The translations under genes and the position numbers were made by a program. 64,000 nucleotides of DNA, from contig NC_080571.1 of the NCBI RefSeq assembly GCF_030247185.1, positions 110,539,067 to 110,603,066 on the forward strand, in the 5' to 3' direction. The notes below the pieces were generated by a model. That model searched no databases. It saw only the letters and a program-made list of their open reading frames with translations, and had not been told where the DNA came from. Positions 34,003-44,280 of the stretch are shown in pieces. Positions within the stretch are counted from its first letter, which is position 1. Every line of letters begins with the position of its first letter. This DNA is from Malaya genurostris. Its lineage: Eukaryota; Arthropoda; Insecta; Diptera; Culicidae.

Positions 34003-35594
34003 GATGAAAAATCTTTTAAATTTAATCTTCAACTATTGTATTTTGGAGCAGATTTCAATCATTCGACCAAACCAAAGATAACTACTATGAACTTAAAGCG
34101 AGTCTGACAACGAAAATCAAGCGAACGACAGTCCCAGACTCCGAGATGGACTCCGACGAGAATGCTCTTTGTTCTAAATCTAATAAAATAAAGTGAACGA
34201 TGTTAACGAGCACGAATAAATGTTCATGGGTCAGCGAGTGTCACCAAATGAGTCCCGAATTGTCAACAATCCGAGCTGCGGTCGACAAATAGGAACCGAA
34301 CAGCTGCCCTCACAATAATGACCAGTAGAATTCCACGTAATCCAATTTGCGCCCAGAAAAGACGTTCCACTTTAGTCGACTGTTTGAAAAGAATCCATTA
34401 GAGATCCGCTCGGCAGCCCCCGAAAGTAAATTCAATCTCCGTATAACGTGGCGCGATCCGGTAAACCATTCGAATGAGTTTAAGTGAATGAAAAACGCAC
34501 AGACAAATGTTTAGCGAAAGAATAATCCTACGTTACGTGAAGGAACCAGCTTGATTCCTTTTTGTTCCCATGCAACGTTCGAGTTACAATCTCAGCAATC
34601 GTGGCGCCTCCGCTGCACCAGACACTGATGTTATCGTCATTTTCAGATTTCAGCAAGGATTTCCCCGCCCACACTGAACGGAATAGAATGCAAACTTCTT
34701 CCAAGCTGTTACCACCGAATTCCTTTTCCGGAGATTAAATCTTGTTCTTCTTGTTAAGAGTGCTAATATACGTATTAGCAGATACAGTCTCTGCTGCAGT
34801 TCCGCACTATTTGGTGTTAATTTTGAAGAGAAAAAAAACTACCCAACACCACACTTCTACTGTTGCCAACTATACCAGGATGCAGATAGGTGAAGCAAAA
34901 GCGTAAAGGAGCAAACGAACCGTAACGTCTTAGATGAAATTAAAAATGCATTTAACTCTGCAAGCACGAGCCCCATCTAGATTGTAGCAGAAATTTAGCA
35001 CTGGTTGCGGTTGAAATTAATTACATTAACCCGCAAAGATATTTCAAACTAGTTCCCGTTCGTACGAACACGTTCTCAACGCTACAGACTATCGTCCCAG
35101 GTTCAGATTTTAATGGTTTCAAGCAACTAACGATGAGAATTAGGAATTCAAGCATTTCACTAATAAAATAAATCTGTGAATAGATCGCTAATATCTCTAC
35201 CGACATAGTTTCGAATCTATCACTCAGTACTAATTGATCTAAACAGTACAGTTTCATGAAGCGGTTATTTAAACAAGCCACCAACATAACGAGTTTATTG
35301 GATCATATAATTGATTTGATTTTCATAGAACAGCCAGAGAAATACAAGATTTTAATGGTTTTAATTGAAACACAAGAGTAACAAACGGAGATCACAGATC
35401 CTCTTCGGTAACCAATAATAATATAATATCAGAAACGCATCATCTAAGAGGTAGCCGGTGGATTTATAAATCACTGGAAAACTCAACACACACCGCGGAA
35501 TTTTCGACATCTTGAAAGTAAAGAACAAGTTTGGCTTCGATGTAGATATGATTTACATTGGCTTTATAATTTGGTCGTGATTACGACTTACATT
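34003..35594. other. Unassigned, GC-richer sub-region at about 34.1-34.9 kb
   Basis: From 34100 to 34760 the base composition is more balanced than in the flanks and no repeat family could be recognised. This makes it a candidate for unique host DNA (regulatory or untranslated). No ORF is convincing. Confidence 0.35.
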
Positions 35595-35912
35595 CCAATG
35601 GGCGCCTTTTCAAAATTTAACCCCTGAGAGAGTGATAAGTTTTTGATCGTGAATATCTCTTGTTGTATCTAACGAATAATTTTTACAACATGACATCGGA
35701 AATATGACCACAATTTTATGATAAAATTTTAAATTGTGTGACATGATCTTAAATATTTCAAAATTAAACTTTTCTGAAATGTTTGGTATCAACGAGTATC
35801 AATAAGGAAAACACATGACGTGTGTTTGCTTTCTCGTATTTTAAAAGTTCATAGCTCAGTGATCTGTGGAAGGATTCATATAATCTAACAACCAATAGAA
35901 TCGAAATGTTTC
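35595..35912 (-). repeat. Uncharacterised ~300-370-bp repeat, copy B
   Basis: This is the reverse complement of copy D at 55028-55395. Shared landmarks in order on the minus strand are CGATTCTATTGGT, AATCCTTCCACAGATCACTG, ACGAGAAAGCAAACAC (one G shorter than the others), AAATTTTATCATAAAATTGT, and ATCAAAAACTTATCACTCTC with TCAGGGG after it. Confidence 0.8.
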
Positions 35913-36344
35913 AACTTGAACAAGAATTGCAACAACTATTGAAAAACCTGTGGTTGGTAAACGAATGGACAATGCGCAATTCAGGCCCCAAAGTGGTTCA
36001 TAGCCTCTTGTCCAGTAACTCCTATCCCTACCTCCCCGCGGTGCCGGCTGAGGAAAGATCGGGTAAACAACCCCGGTGGGACCTTGGTCGTATGCTGACA
36101 GGGAAAGGGGGACTTGCTTTCTCTTTACAGAGAGCAAGCCTACCCGAGCGTCTGTTCTCCAAGTTAGGAGCGGCTGATTACCGTCCTTGTGTCAGTGAAG
36201 GACTCTAAACAGTGCTGACACGATGGTCTTCCGGCGAGACAGAAGGTTGGTGCAGCCCTAACAAGTCACCCGGAAAACACTTGTCACGAATAATCAGGAT
36301 ATAAATACGACTCGGAATAATCGGCAAAGACCTACGCGACGAAA

Positions 36345-37723
36345 TAAGGACTACGATTGGAAGCTTGGCACATGGAACTGCAAATCGCTTGGATACGACC
36401 GAATGCTACATGATGAGCTTCAAATCCGCGGCTTCGATGTCGTAGCATTGCAGGAACTTTGTTGGACGGGACAGAAGGTGTGGAAAAGTGGGCATCGATC
36501 GGCTACCTTATACCAGAGCTGTGGGACAACCAGTGTTCTAGGAACGGAATTTGTAGTGTTGGGCAAGATGCGCCAGTGCGTGATTGGGTGGTAGCCAATC
36601 AGTGATAGGATGTGCGTATTAAAGATCAAGGGTCGTTTCTTCAATTACAGCATCATCAATGTGCACTGCCCACATGAGACAAGACCCGATGACGAGAAAG
36701 AAGCATTTTAAGCGCAGCTGGAACGAACCTACGACAGCTGTCCACGGCGGGATGTAAAACATGTCATCGGCGGCATGAATGCTCAGGTAGGCCGGGAGGC
36801 AATGTAGACCTCCTTCCCCAGCAAAGATATCCACAAAGCCACCTGGAGATCACCTGATCAACATACGGAAAATCAAATCGACCACGTTCTCATCGACGGG
36901 CGATTCTTCTCCAACGTCATCAATATCCGCACCTACCGCAGTGCCAACATTGATTCTGACCACTACCTTGTCGCGGTTTGTATGTGCTCAAAACTATCGA
37001 CGGTGCACAATACTCGTCGCACAGGAACGCCGGGACTCAATCTCGAGCAGCTACGTAGCATTCGTACTGCAGAGGTATACGCTACCAACGGAAGAGCAGC
37101 TTGGTGCGGCGACTTTTGAAAACGGCTGGAGGAACATAAGGTCCGCGGTGAGTAGCACTGCTGCAACCGTTCTAGGTACGAGGTTATCGAATCTAGGAAA
37201 TGACTGGTTTGACGGCGAATGTCAGCAGTTGGTCGAAAAGAAGAATGCAGCAAGGGCGAGGATGCTGCAACACCGCACTAGAGCGAACGAGGAACGATAC
37301 AGACAGGCACGGCACAGACAGAACACGGTTTTCCGGAGGAAGAAGCGCCACCAGGAATACCAAGATCGCGAAGCGATAGAACAACTGTACCGCGCAAATG
37401 ATACACGCAAATTCTATGAAAAGGTGAACCGCTCACGTAGAGGCTACACGCCACAGGCCGAAATGTGCAGAGATACCAGTGGTAACCTTCTCACGAACGA
37501 ACGTGAGAAGATCGGCAGATGGAAGCAGTACTATGACGAGTATCTGAATTGCGAAGCACAGGATACAGAGAACGACACAGGAATCAATCTGGGTGCACGC
37601 TCAGCCGACGACAGTTTCCCAGCCCCTGATCTGACGGAGATAAGTGAAGAGATCGGCAAACTGAGGAACAACAAAGCCGCGGGCAATGACCAGTTACCAG
37701 GCGAGCTGCTCACACATAGATGA
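36345..37723 (+). pseudogene. RTE endonuclease and linker, decayed
   Basis: DYDWKLGTWNCKSLGYDRML and GFDVVALQELCWTG mark the start of an APE endonuclease (the Glu of LQE is catalytic in the family). The first frame stops at 36592-36594 (VIGW*). Further remnants include NYSIINVHCPHETRPDDEKE, HVIGGMNAQVGREA, ENQIDHVLIDGRFFSN and SDHYLVAVCM. A frameshift near 37075 leads to a long linker (LPTEEQLGAATFENGWRNIR through KLRNNKAAGNDQLPGELL), which stops at TGA 37721-37723. Several in-frame stops show it is inactive. Automated pipelines often call this domain craniofacial development protein-like; it is an element protein. Confidence 0.85.
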
Positions 37724-39116
37724 GAGGCACTGACTAGAGCGCTGCACTGGATAATTTCTAAGATTTGGGAGGAGGAGATTCTACCGCAGGAATAGATGGA
37801 TGGAGTGGTATGTCCCGTGTAAAAAAAGGGTGATAAGCTAGATTGTTGCAATTACCGCGCAATCACATTGCTCAACGCCGCCTACAAGGTACTCTCCCAA
37901 ATCCTTTGCCGTCGTCTATCACCAATAGCTAAGGAATTCGTAGGGCCGTATCAAGTGGGTCTTATTGAAGCCCGCGCCACTACGGATCACATATTCGCGA
38001 TAAGACAAGTACTCCAGAAGTGTCGTGAATACAACGTACCCACGCATCACCTATTCATAGACTTCAAAACGGCATACGATACAATCGATCGAGAACAGCT
38101 ATGGCAGATCATGCACGAATACGGTTTCCCGGATATTGGTCAAAGCAACGATGGATAGAGTTACGTGCTACGTCCGAGTATCTGGAACGCTTTCGAGTCC
38201 CTTCGAATCTCGAAGAGGGCTACGGCAAGGTGATGGACTCTCTTGTATCTTGTTCAATATTGCCTTGGAATTTGTGATTCGAAGAGCGAGGATCGACACG
38301 AGTGGCACGATCTTCCGAAAGTGCGTACCACTTTTTGGCTTCGCCGACGATATTGATATTGTGACACGTAACCTTGAGAAGATGACAGAAACCTACATCG
38401 GACTGAAAGCTGAAACTAGGCGTATCGGACTGGCGATGAATGTGTCGAAAACAAAATACATGAGAGGAAGAGGCTTTAGAGAAGAAACACTACGCCTCCC
38501 ACCACGAATATTGATAGACGGTGACGATATCGAGGTGGTTGACGAGTTTGTGTATTTGGGCTCACTGGTGACCGCCAACAATGACAGAGAAATACAGAGA
38601 CGAATTTTGGCAGGGAATCGTGCGTACTTTGGACTCAGAAAAACCCTTCGCTCGAGAAAAGTACTCCACCGCACGAAATTGACCATCTACAAAACGCTCA
38701 TTAGACCGGTTGTTCTCTATGGCCACGAGACCTGGACTATGTTGGCAGAGGACCAACGCGCCCTCAGTGTTTTCGGAAGGAAGGTACTGAGGACCATCTA
38801 TGGCGGAGTGCAGATGGAAGACGGAACGTGGAGACGGCGTATGAATCACGAATTGCAACAGCTGCTAGGAGAACCACCCATCGTACGGACAGCTAAAATC
38901 GGACGTCTACAATGGGCTGGGCATGTCATAAGGATGTCGGACGACAGCCCAGTGAAAATGGTTCTTGAATCTAATCCGACTGGTACAAGAAGAAGTGGAG
39001 CGCAGCGAGCAAGGTGGATCGATCAAGTGGAGGGTGATCTCAGAAGCATCCGTGCCATGGACCGAGTTATGTGGAGACGTATTCTTGATACAGCAAAGGA
39101 CACCCCAGACCTATAG
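37724..39116 (+). pseudogene. RTE reverse transcriptase, decayed
   Basis: After stops at ALHWIISKIWEEEILPQE* and CPV*KKGD, the RT runs as NYRAITLLNAAYKVLSQIL, FIDFKTAYDTIDREQLW (motif A) and a frameshift near 38140. It continues with RRGLRQGDGLSCILFNIALE (motif B), PLFGFADDIDIVTRN (motif C), NVSKTKYMRG and VVDEFVYLGSLVTANNDREI. The C-terminal domain has LYGHETWTMLAEDQRALSVF, GRLQWAGHVIRMSDDSPVKM and RARWIDQVEGDLRSI. The last 326 codons (38136-39116) are open. Both catalytic aspartates of FADD are present. Confidence 0.88.
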
Positions 39117-39140
39117 CTGTTAGGTAAGTAAGGTAAGGTA

Positions 39141-41254
39141 AGAACTTATAGCCTTTTGCGTCATGAGATGGTGTTACTGTGATGTCTTTTTCGATTTGTA
39201 TTGAATTCGTTAAAGTGATCCATATTGGTAGATAATATATTTGGTTTGAACGTGTTACGGATTGTTAATTTTTAAATACACGTAAAAGGCCCTGGGTACG
39301 AATTTTACGATCTATGAATTTTAAAATTTCAAATAAATATGAACCAGTATAACACAAAGGCACAGCGAATTGAGTTTAAGCTATTGATATATGAAATTTA
39401 AATGATTTTGTGTTTACGAATCATGGAATGGATCGTCGCTAAAATTCTGTGGGTTTTTCATTCATAATAAAATAAAGCCATATAAGCAAGCTATCAGAAA
39501 CGAAAAAATTGTTAGAGCTAACTAGATAGAAATAACCTTGAATCAACCTTTCCCAATTCACCGCAGAGGTATATAAAACTGCCCAACTCGGACCGTGTTT
39601 CTTGTCGAAAAAAAAAACTCATCCAGCACCCGTGGAAATAGTGAGAATATTGCGGTCAAGTGATTTATGCTAACGGATCAGTGTACCGACAAATATTGTG
39701 GTACAGAAACATGAGTGGCACAATTACGGCCGTGGGCGATTTTTGATAAATGGTGATAACTTTTCCGCTCAAATAATCCCGGCGGTCAATTTAGGTGCTT
39801 TGAAAGTGGCAATATTTTGGCGGAAAGAGAAATGATGATTTGTGGTGATGGGATCGACGTGAGACTTTACGTTACAGGAATTTTTCTTTTAATAAAAGAT
39901 AATGACGTTTTAATTAGAAATAGATTCAACATTAACCGCATTGTTAAATATTTTATCGGAGTCTCCAAAAACGAACATGTTTTATTTTTTATCCTAAACA
40001 GTTTCTGTTAAATTTGACGGTGATAGTCGATAACAATGTTTGTATTTCTACACGAAATTAACAAGTTTACCATGAAATATATGAACTGCTTGGAAGCTCT
40101 TTAAGAAGAATAATTATGAAGCACTAATTGCAAATAACAGTTCTCGTCACAGAAGTCGCAGGTCCAACTTCGCATCGAACGGTTTCTGCTAGGATTTTCT
40201 TGTCGAGTTACGAGATAATTGCTGCCTCAGATGTCAATTCAACCCGTCCGATCGCCTCGAACTTAGCCAGAAAGATAAAAAAACAGTTCGTAACGAGCTT
40301 AACATGGATGTCGATTAACTGACCGGAGCCAAAGTCAGTCCAGCACGGGCCAATGAGAAAACTTCTCCCTCGTCATCATAAACTTTATTTGTTGTGAATG
40401 CCACCGAACAAAGACGGGATAACAGCAAAACGGTCTCCGTTCACGGTCAGAAAATATACAAGTTTGGGTGGAAAGGATCAACAGGACGGCGGAAGCAGAA
40501 TACGGACCCAATGATGCGTTGGAGAATCTCGATGGAAAAAGGCTGACCTGAAAAGCTTTCGGGTTGTTTTTCATTTTGCTTTGCTTCCTAACTCCATTAC
40601 CTGCAGAGATGATGAGGGAAGAGCCATCGCCGCGTAAGCAGGAACAGTGCCAGGAAAAGTCGAGCGGTTGTTCGCTGACGGATTTTTTTTTCCTTTGCTA
40701 TGAACTGTTGCGTTTGAAATAAGATAAATTGGATGGAAAGGTGCTATCATTTTACTGGGCAGACTCGATCAGTTTTTTCAGCAGGAAAAGTGTAAAAAAT
40801 AGTATAATTCTAAAATCATTAGGACAAACGTCGAAAAAACGATGTCCCTCGTGTTGGTGATTTAGGAAATAAAGTGTTGGTCACGAAGTGATTCTCTTTC
40901 ATAAATATTGATTATCTTTAAATTTACATTATTGAGCTGGTTCAAAAACACATAACGAGAAAGGTAATGAAAAATCTAATTGATTTTCGTTCCAAGTACA
41001 ATTTAGCACAAACCTGCACCCATCAGATATCAAAACTTTAAAATTACTGTAGAAAAAAATGTTTTAAATTAACGATGCCTCCCTCATTAACGTTTATGTT
41101 AAACAACACAATTTAACACAGCTAAAAATGATTTATGATGACCAACTTAGTGAATATCAAGTATCAACTATTCTAAACTACTTAAAGAGTTTGGATACTT
41201 AATATTTGCGTTTTATTACTGACATTCATTTTAAAAAAAGGCGGATAGTTGATG
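39141..41254. other. 2.1 kb unassigned DNA; TATA-like box at 39570
   Basis: TATATAAAA at 39570-39578 lies in a GC-richer setting (CCGCAGAGG upstream, CTCGGACCGTG downstream) but without a good initiator at the expected spacing. Small ORFs (39817-40011, 40128-40322, 40335-40574 minus) have no domains. 40130-40700 is relatively GC-rich and non-repetitive. Confidence 0.35.
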
Positions 41255-41660
41255 TCGGACTCAGAAATAAGCTCCGGAATTTAGTTTTAGAATCCTGATG
41301 GTGAATTTAGCTAAGAATTCTTTAGAATTAAGTTCCTGAATTCAGAAACACTGTTGCGGAAATGAATTTTGAAACCAAATTCTAGACCTATATTCTGGAA
41401 CTGAATTCTGAAGCTCAATTTCAGTTTAAAATTCAGATCCAAGTCCAAAATTTATTTCTAAAATTTAGTTCCAGAGTTCAGGTCTTGAATCAAAATCCTG
41501 TTCCCAGTTGCAGATTGTGGTTCCAAAATCCAGTCTCAGAATCAAGTTCTGAAATTCACGCTCAGGTTAATAATTCTGGAAATCGAATCTGGACAAAATT
41601 TAGATCTAGATTTTGAAAAGCTTGCACTCTGAACTAAATTTCACAAACTCTAGAATTGGA
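41255..41660. repeat. Degenerate low-complexity GAATTC/AGTTC repeat tract, second locus
   Basis: Phrases such as AGTTCCTGAATTCAG, AACTGAATTCTGAAG and TCTAGATTTTG recur, as at 16925-17350. No stable period. Probably an old, decayed simple or satellite repeat. Confidence 0.65.
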
Positions 41661-42309
41661 TTCTGGTCTGAACTAAACGAGTCAATTACGCATCAAACTG
41701 TTACCTTCTCTATTTATCAAACATTCTAGAAACCTTTAATTTCGGGTTATTTGTAGATACTTCATACTATTGAAAAATCTACCCAAAATTGCTGATCATA
41801 TCTTCGAAGTAATGGAGAAAAAAATAGGTTGATAATTCTAAAGATCACGATCAAAAAGATATCACTCACACATATTATAAAATATCTGGCACTACTTGCA
41901 TATTTCGAAATCGAAAAAGTGCACTAAAATTTCCTAAATAAAATTTCGAAGTGCTAATACCAACGGAAGAAAATATCGTAGTAATTCTTTGCGAAAATTG
42001 CTCTGAAAAGAACTGATTAATTAGGTCACTTTGATGCTTCGCCATATTTATGTAATTTCCTTCGAACGCACAACACTGGAACAGCAATATATTCCTTCTC
42101 CATTAGTAATGGAAATCTGAAACCGGAACTGGAACTGAATTCTGAATCTGACATTGACTTAAACCGACAGAAATGAAGTGTTTAAGATGAATTTGATATC
42201 TTTCCTGCTCAGTCAACGACGCAGGCTAGAATGAACGAAATATAAAAAAAAGGGTTAGCCTCTCATTCCAACCCAGTAGCTAACGCAGAAATAAAATGTC
42301 ACTCACTAT
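41661..42309. other. Unassigned AT-rich interval
   Basis: A 70-codon minus-strand ORF (41875-42087) lacks motifs; nothing else was recognised. Confidence 0.4.
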
Positions 42310-42595
42310 CCCAAGACCGTCGTCGCGGGTACGAGAAGGGCAAACACGTGTCATGAGTGTTCCTCTTTGATACCATACATTTCAGAAAACCTAATTTAGA
42401 ATTGTTTGTGGTTATCTCATAGAACTGAAAATTTTATCATAAATTAATGATCAAATTTTCGATGGCATGTGGCAAAAATTATTTTGATTCGTTAGATACA
42501 GTAAGAGATATTCACAATCAAAAATTTATCACTCTCTTATCGCGTCCCATAGTAAGGTAAGTCGTATTCACGACAAAACTGCTAATTTATAAAAC
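42310..42595 (+). repeat. Uncharacterised ~300-370-bp repeat, copy C
   Basis: GGGTACGAGAAGGGCAAACA, TTCCTCTTTGATACC, AACTGAAAATTTTATCATAA, CGATGGCATGTGGC and AAAATTTATCACTCTCTTAT lead to CATAGTAAGGTAAGTCGTAT. It is collinear with copies A and D. Confidence 0.8.
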
Positions 42596-42661
42596 TAATT
42601 AAAACTGCCGAAGACATCTGGGTTAATTTCACAAACACGAAGCAAAAGTTTGAAATCGGGA

Positions 42662-42729
42662 GACGGGTGTAGCGTGATGGGTTAGTCGATACCGAATATA
42701 GCCCACCTGGGTTTGATTCCCAACCCCGC
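42662..42729 (+). other. tRNA-like A-box/B-box sequence (possible SINE head)
   Basis: An A-box-like TAGCGTGATGGG (42670-42681) and a B-box-like GGTTTGATTCC (42710-42720) are at tRNA-like spacing, and a T-stem of four pairs surrounds the latter. I could not close a full cloverleaf. A mariner insertion begins 6 bp further on (42735), possibly separating it from a SINE body. Confidence 0.4.
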
Positions 42730-42734
42730 ACATA

Positions 42735-44023
42735 ACAGTTCGACTGAAAAGTTCGTATCGTTTAATAGAAACACACATTTTTTTGCCAAAATTCGTTTTT
42801 ATTATTCAACATAATTGCCATCAAAAGCGATACAGCGATTATAGCGATCTTCCAACTTTTCGATAACATTTTTGTAGTACGATTTGTCCTTTGCCTCATA
42901 ATAGGCCTCAGTTTCAGCGATTACCTCTCCATTGCTTCTAAATTTTTTACGAGCATTCTCTTGAGGTCTGAGAACAGGAAAAAGTCACTGGGGGCCAAAT
43001 CTGGAGAATACGGTGGATGAGGGAGCAATTCGAAGCCCCGTTCAATTTCAGCATCATTTCATGGTTTTCATCGACTTGTGACACGGTACATTGTCTTGAT
43101 GAAACAGAACTTTTTTCTTCTTCAAATGAAGCCGTTTTTTTTAAATTTCGTCCTTCAAACGCTCTAATAACGCTATATAATAGTCACTGTTGATGTTTTC
43201 TCCCTTTTCAAGGTAGTCGATGAAAATTATACCATACGAATCCCAAAATACAGACGCCATAACCTTACCGGCCGATTGTTGAGTCTTTCCACGCTTTGGG
43301 TTCGGTTCATCGCGTGCAGTCCACTCAGCTGACTGTCGATTGGACTCCGGAGTGAAGTGATGGAGCCATGTTTCGTCCATTGTTATATATCGACGAAAAA
43401 AATCGGTTTTATTTCGATATAACAGCTCCAAACACTGTTCAGAATCATCAATTCGTTGTTTTGATCGATTGTGAGCTCACGCGGCACCCATTTTGCACAA
43501 AGCTTTCTCATATCCAAATATTCGTGAATAATATGTCCAACACGTTCCTTTGATATCTTTAGGGTGTCAGCTATCTCGATCAACTTCACTTTACGGTCAT
43601 TGAAAATCATTTTGTGGATTTTTTTCACGTTTTCATCGGTAACAGCCTCTTTTGGACGTCCACTGCGTTCATCGTCTTCGGTGCTCATATGACCAGTACG
43701 AAATTTTGCAAACCACTTACGAATTGTTGCTTCGCCCCGTGCAGAGTCTGGATAACACTCATCAAGCCATTTTTTGGTAACGGCGGCACTTTTTTCATCA
43801 AAAAGTAGTGTTTTATCAACACACGAAATTCCTTTTTTTCCATTTTTTTTCACAATAACAAAAGTAGCTTCACTCAAAATGCAATATCTCACAAACTAAT
43901 AATCAGACACCTGTCAAATTTATACACGTATCTTTTGAAGGTTGGTACTAACTGAAAATGGTATGGATTTAATTCTAGTGGCGCCCTCTCATAGAAACGA
44001 TACGAACTTTTCAGCCGATCTGT
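42735..44023 (-). mobile_element. mariner element, nearly full length (1289 bp)
   Basis: The termini ACAGTTCGACTGAAAAGTTC (left) and the matching inverted right end share a CTGAAAAGTTCGTATCGTTT core. TA is duplicated on both sides (42733-42734, 44024-44025). The length is close to the ~1.3 kb standard for mariner. It has one minus-strand transposase gene. Confidence 0.93.
42795..43892 (-). pseudogene. mariner (DD34D) transposase with few lesions
   Basis: The N-terminal part (43892-43383) includes LFDEKSAAVTKKWLDE, a helix-turn-helix (SARGEATIRKWFAKFRTG), RSGRPKEAVTDENVKKIH and ISKERVGHIIHEYLDM. A frameshift near 43430-43450 separates it from LELLYRNKTDFFRRYITMDE (first Asp in MDETWLHHF), QSAGKVMASVFWDSYG and EKGENINSDYYIALLERL. 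The second Asp lies in VLFHQDNVPCHKS (about 43090). A further frame change leads to LPHPPYSPDLAPSDFFLF with the third Asp, and a C-terminus CIAFDGNYVE. All three catalytic positions survive in different frames. It looks moderately young. Confidence 0.9.
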
Positions 44024-44027
44024 TATC

Positions 44028-44280
44028 ATATCTTGGTTGATTTTTCTTTAGGGCGTATAAGCAAGTGACAGTTTCTCTTTGTTTACTTTTTCTTCTATTA
44101 ATTACCAAGCGGTTTCCACGTTTATCACTCAACTCTTTGCATGAAATGATAACCGAAACTTTCGACTTTCAAACAGAATAGTGATGTCGAAGAAAATCTA
44201 TAATATAATAATCGAAAGAGAGAGTGATTAAAGAGAAACTGTCACTTGCTTATGCCCTAATGAAAAATCAACCGAGATAT
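44028..44280. mobile_element. MITE, 253 bp, ~45-bp terminal inverted repeats
   Basis: The left end ATATCTTGGTTGATTTTTC (then GGGCGTATAAGCAAGTGACA) is mirrored by the right end, which reads in complement ATATCTCGGTTGATTTTTCA then GGGCATAAGCAAGTGACAGT. The match runs about 45 bp with few differences. It has no coding capacity. It lies 5 bp from the right end of the mariner above. Confidence 0.88.

Larger units (their letters stand above)
35950..39140 (+). mobile_element. RTE-clade (JAM1-like) non-LTR element, copy 1
   Basis: The 5' leader (ACTCCTATCCCTACCTCCCC, then GTATGCTGACAGGGAAAGGG) matches the second copy at 47758. It is followed by endonuclease, RT and a C-terminal domain, and ends in short GTAAG repeats (39122-39140), a tail typical of RTE elements rather than poly(A). 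The coding part is broken in several places. Confidence 0.88.

Noticed and set aside
36345..37723. Host craniofacial-development-type (endonuclease/exonuclease/phosphatase) gene
   Set aside because: The domain continues into RTE reverse transcriptase and occurs in two copies with shared leaders; it is the element's own endonuclease.
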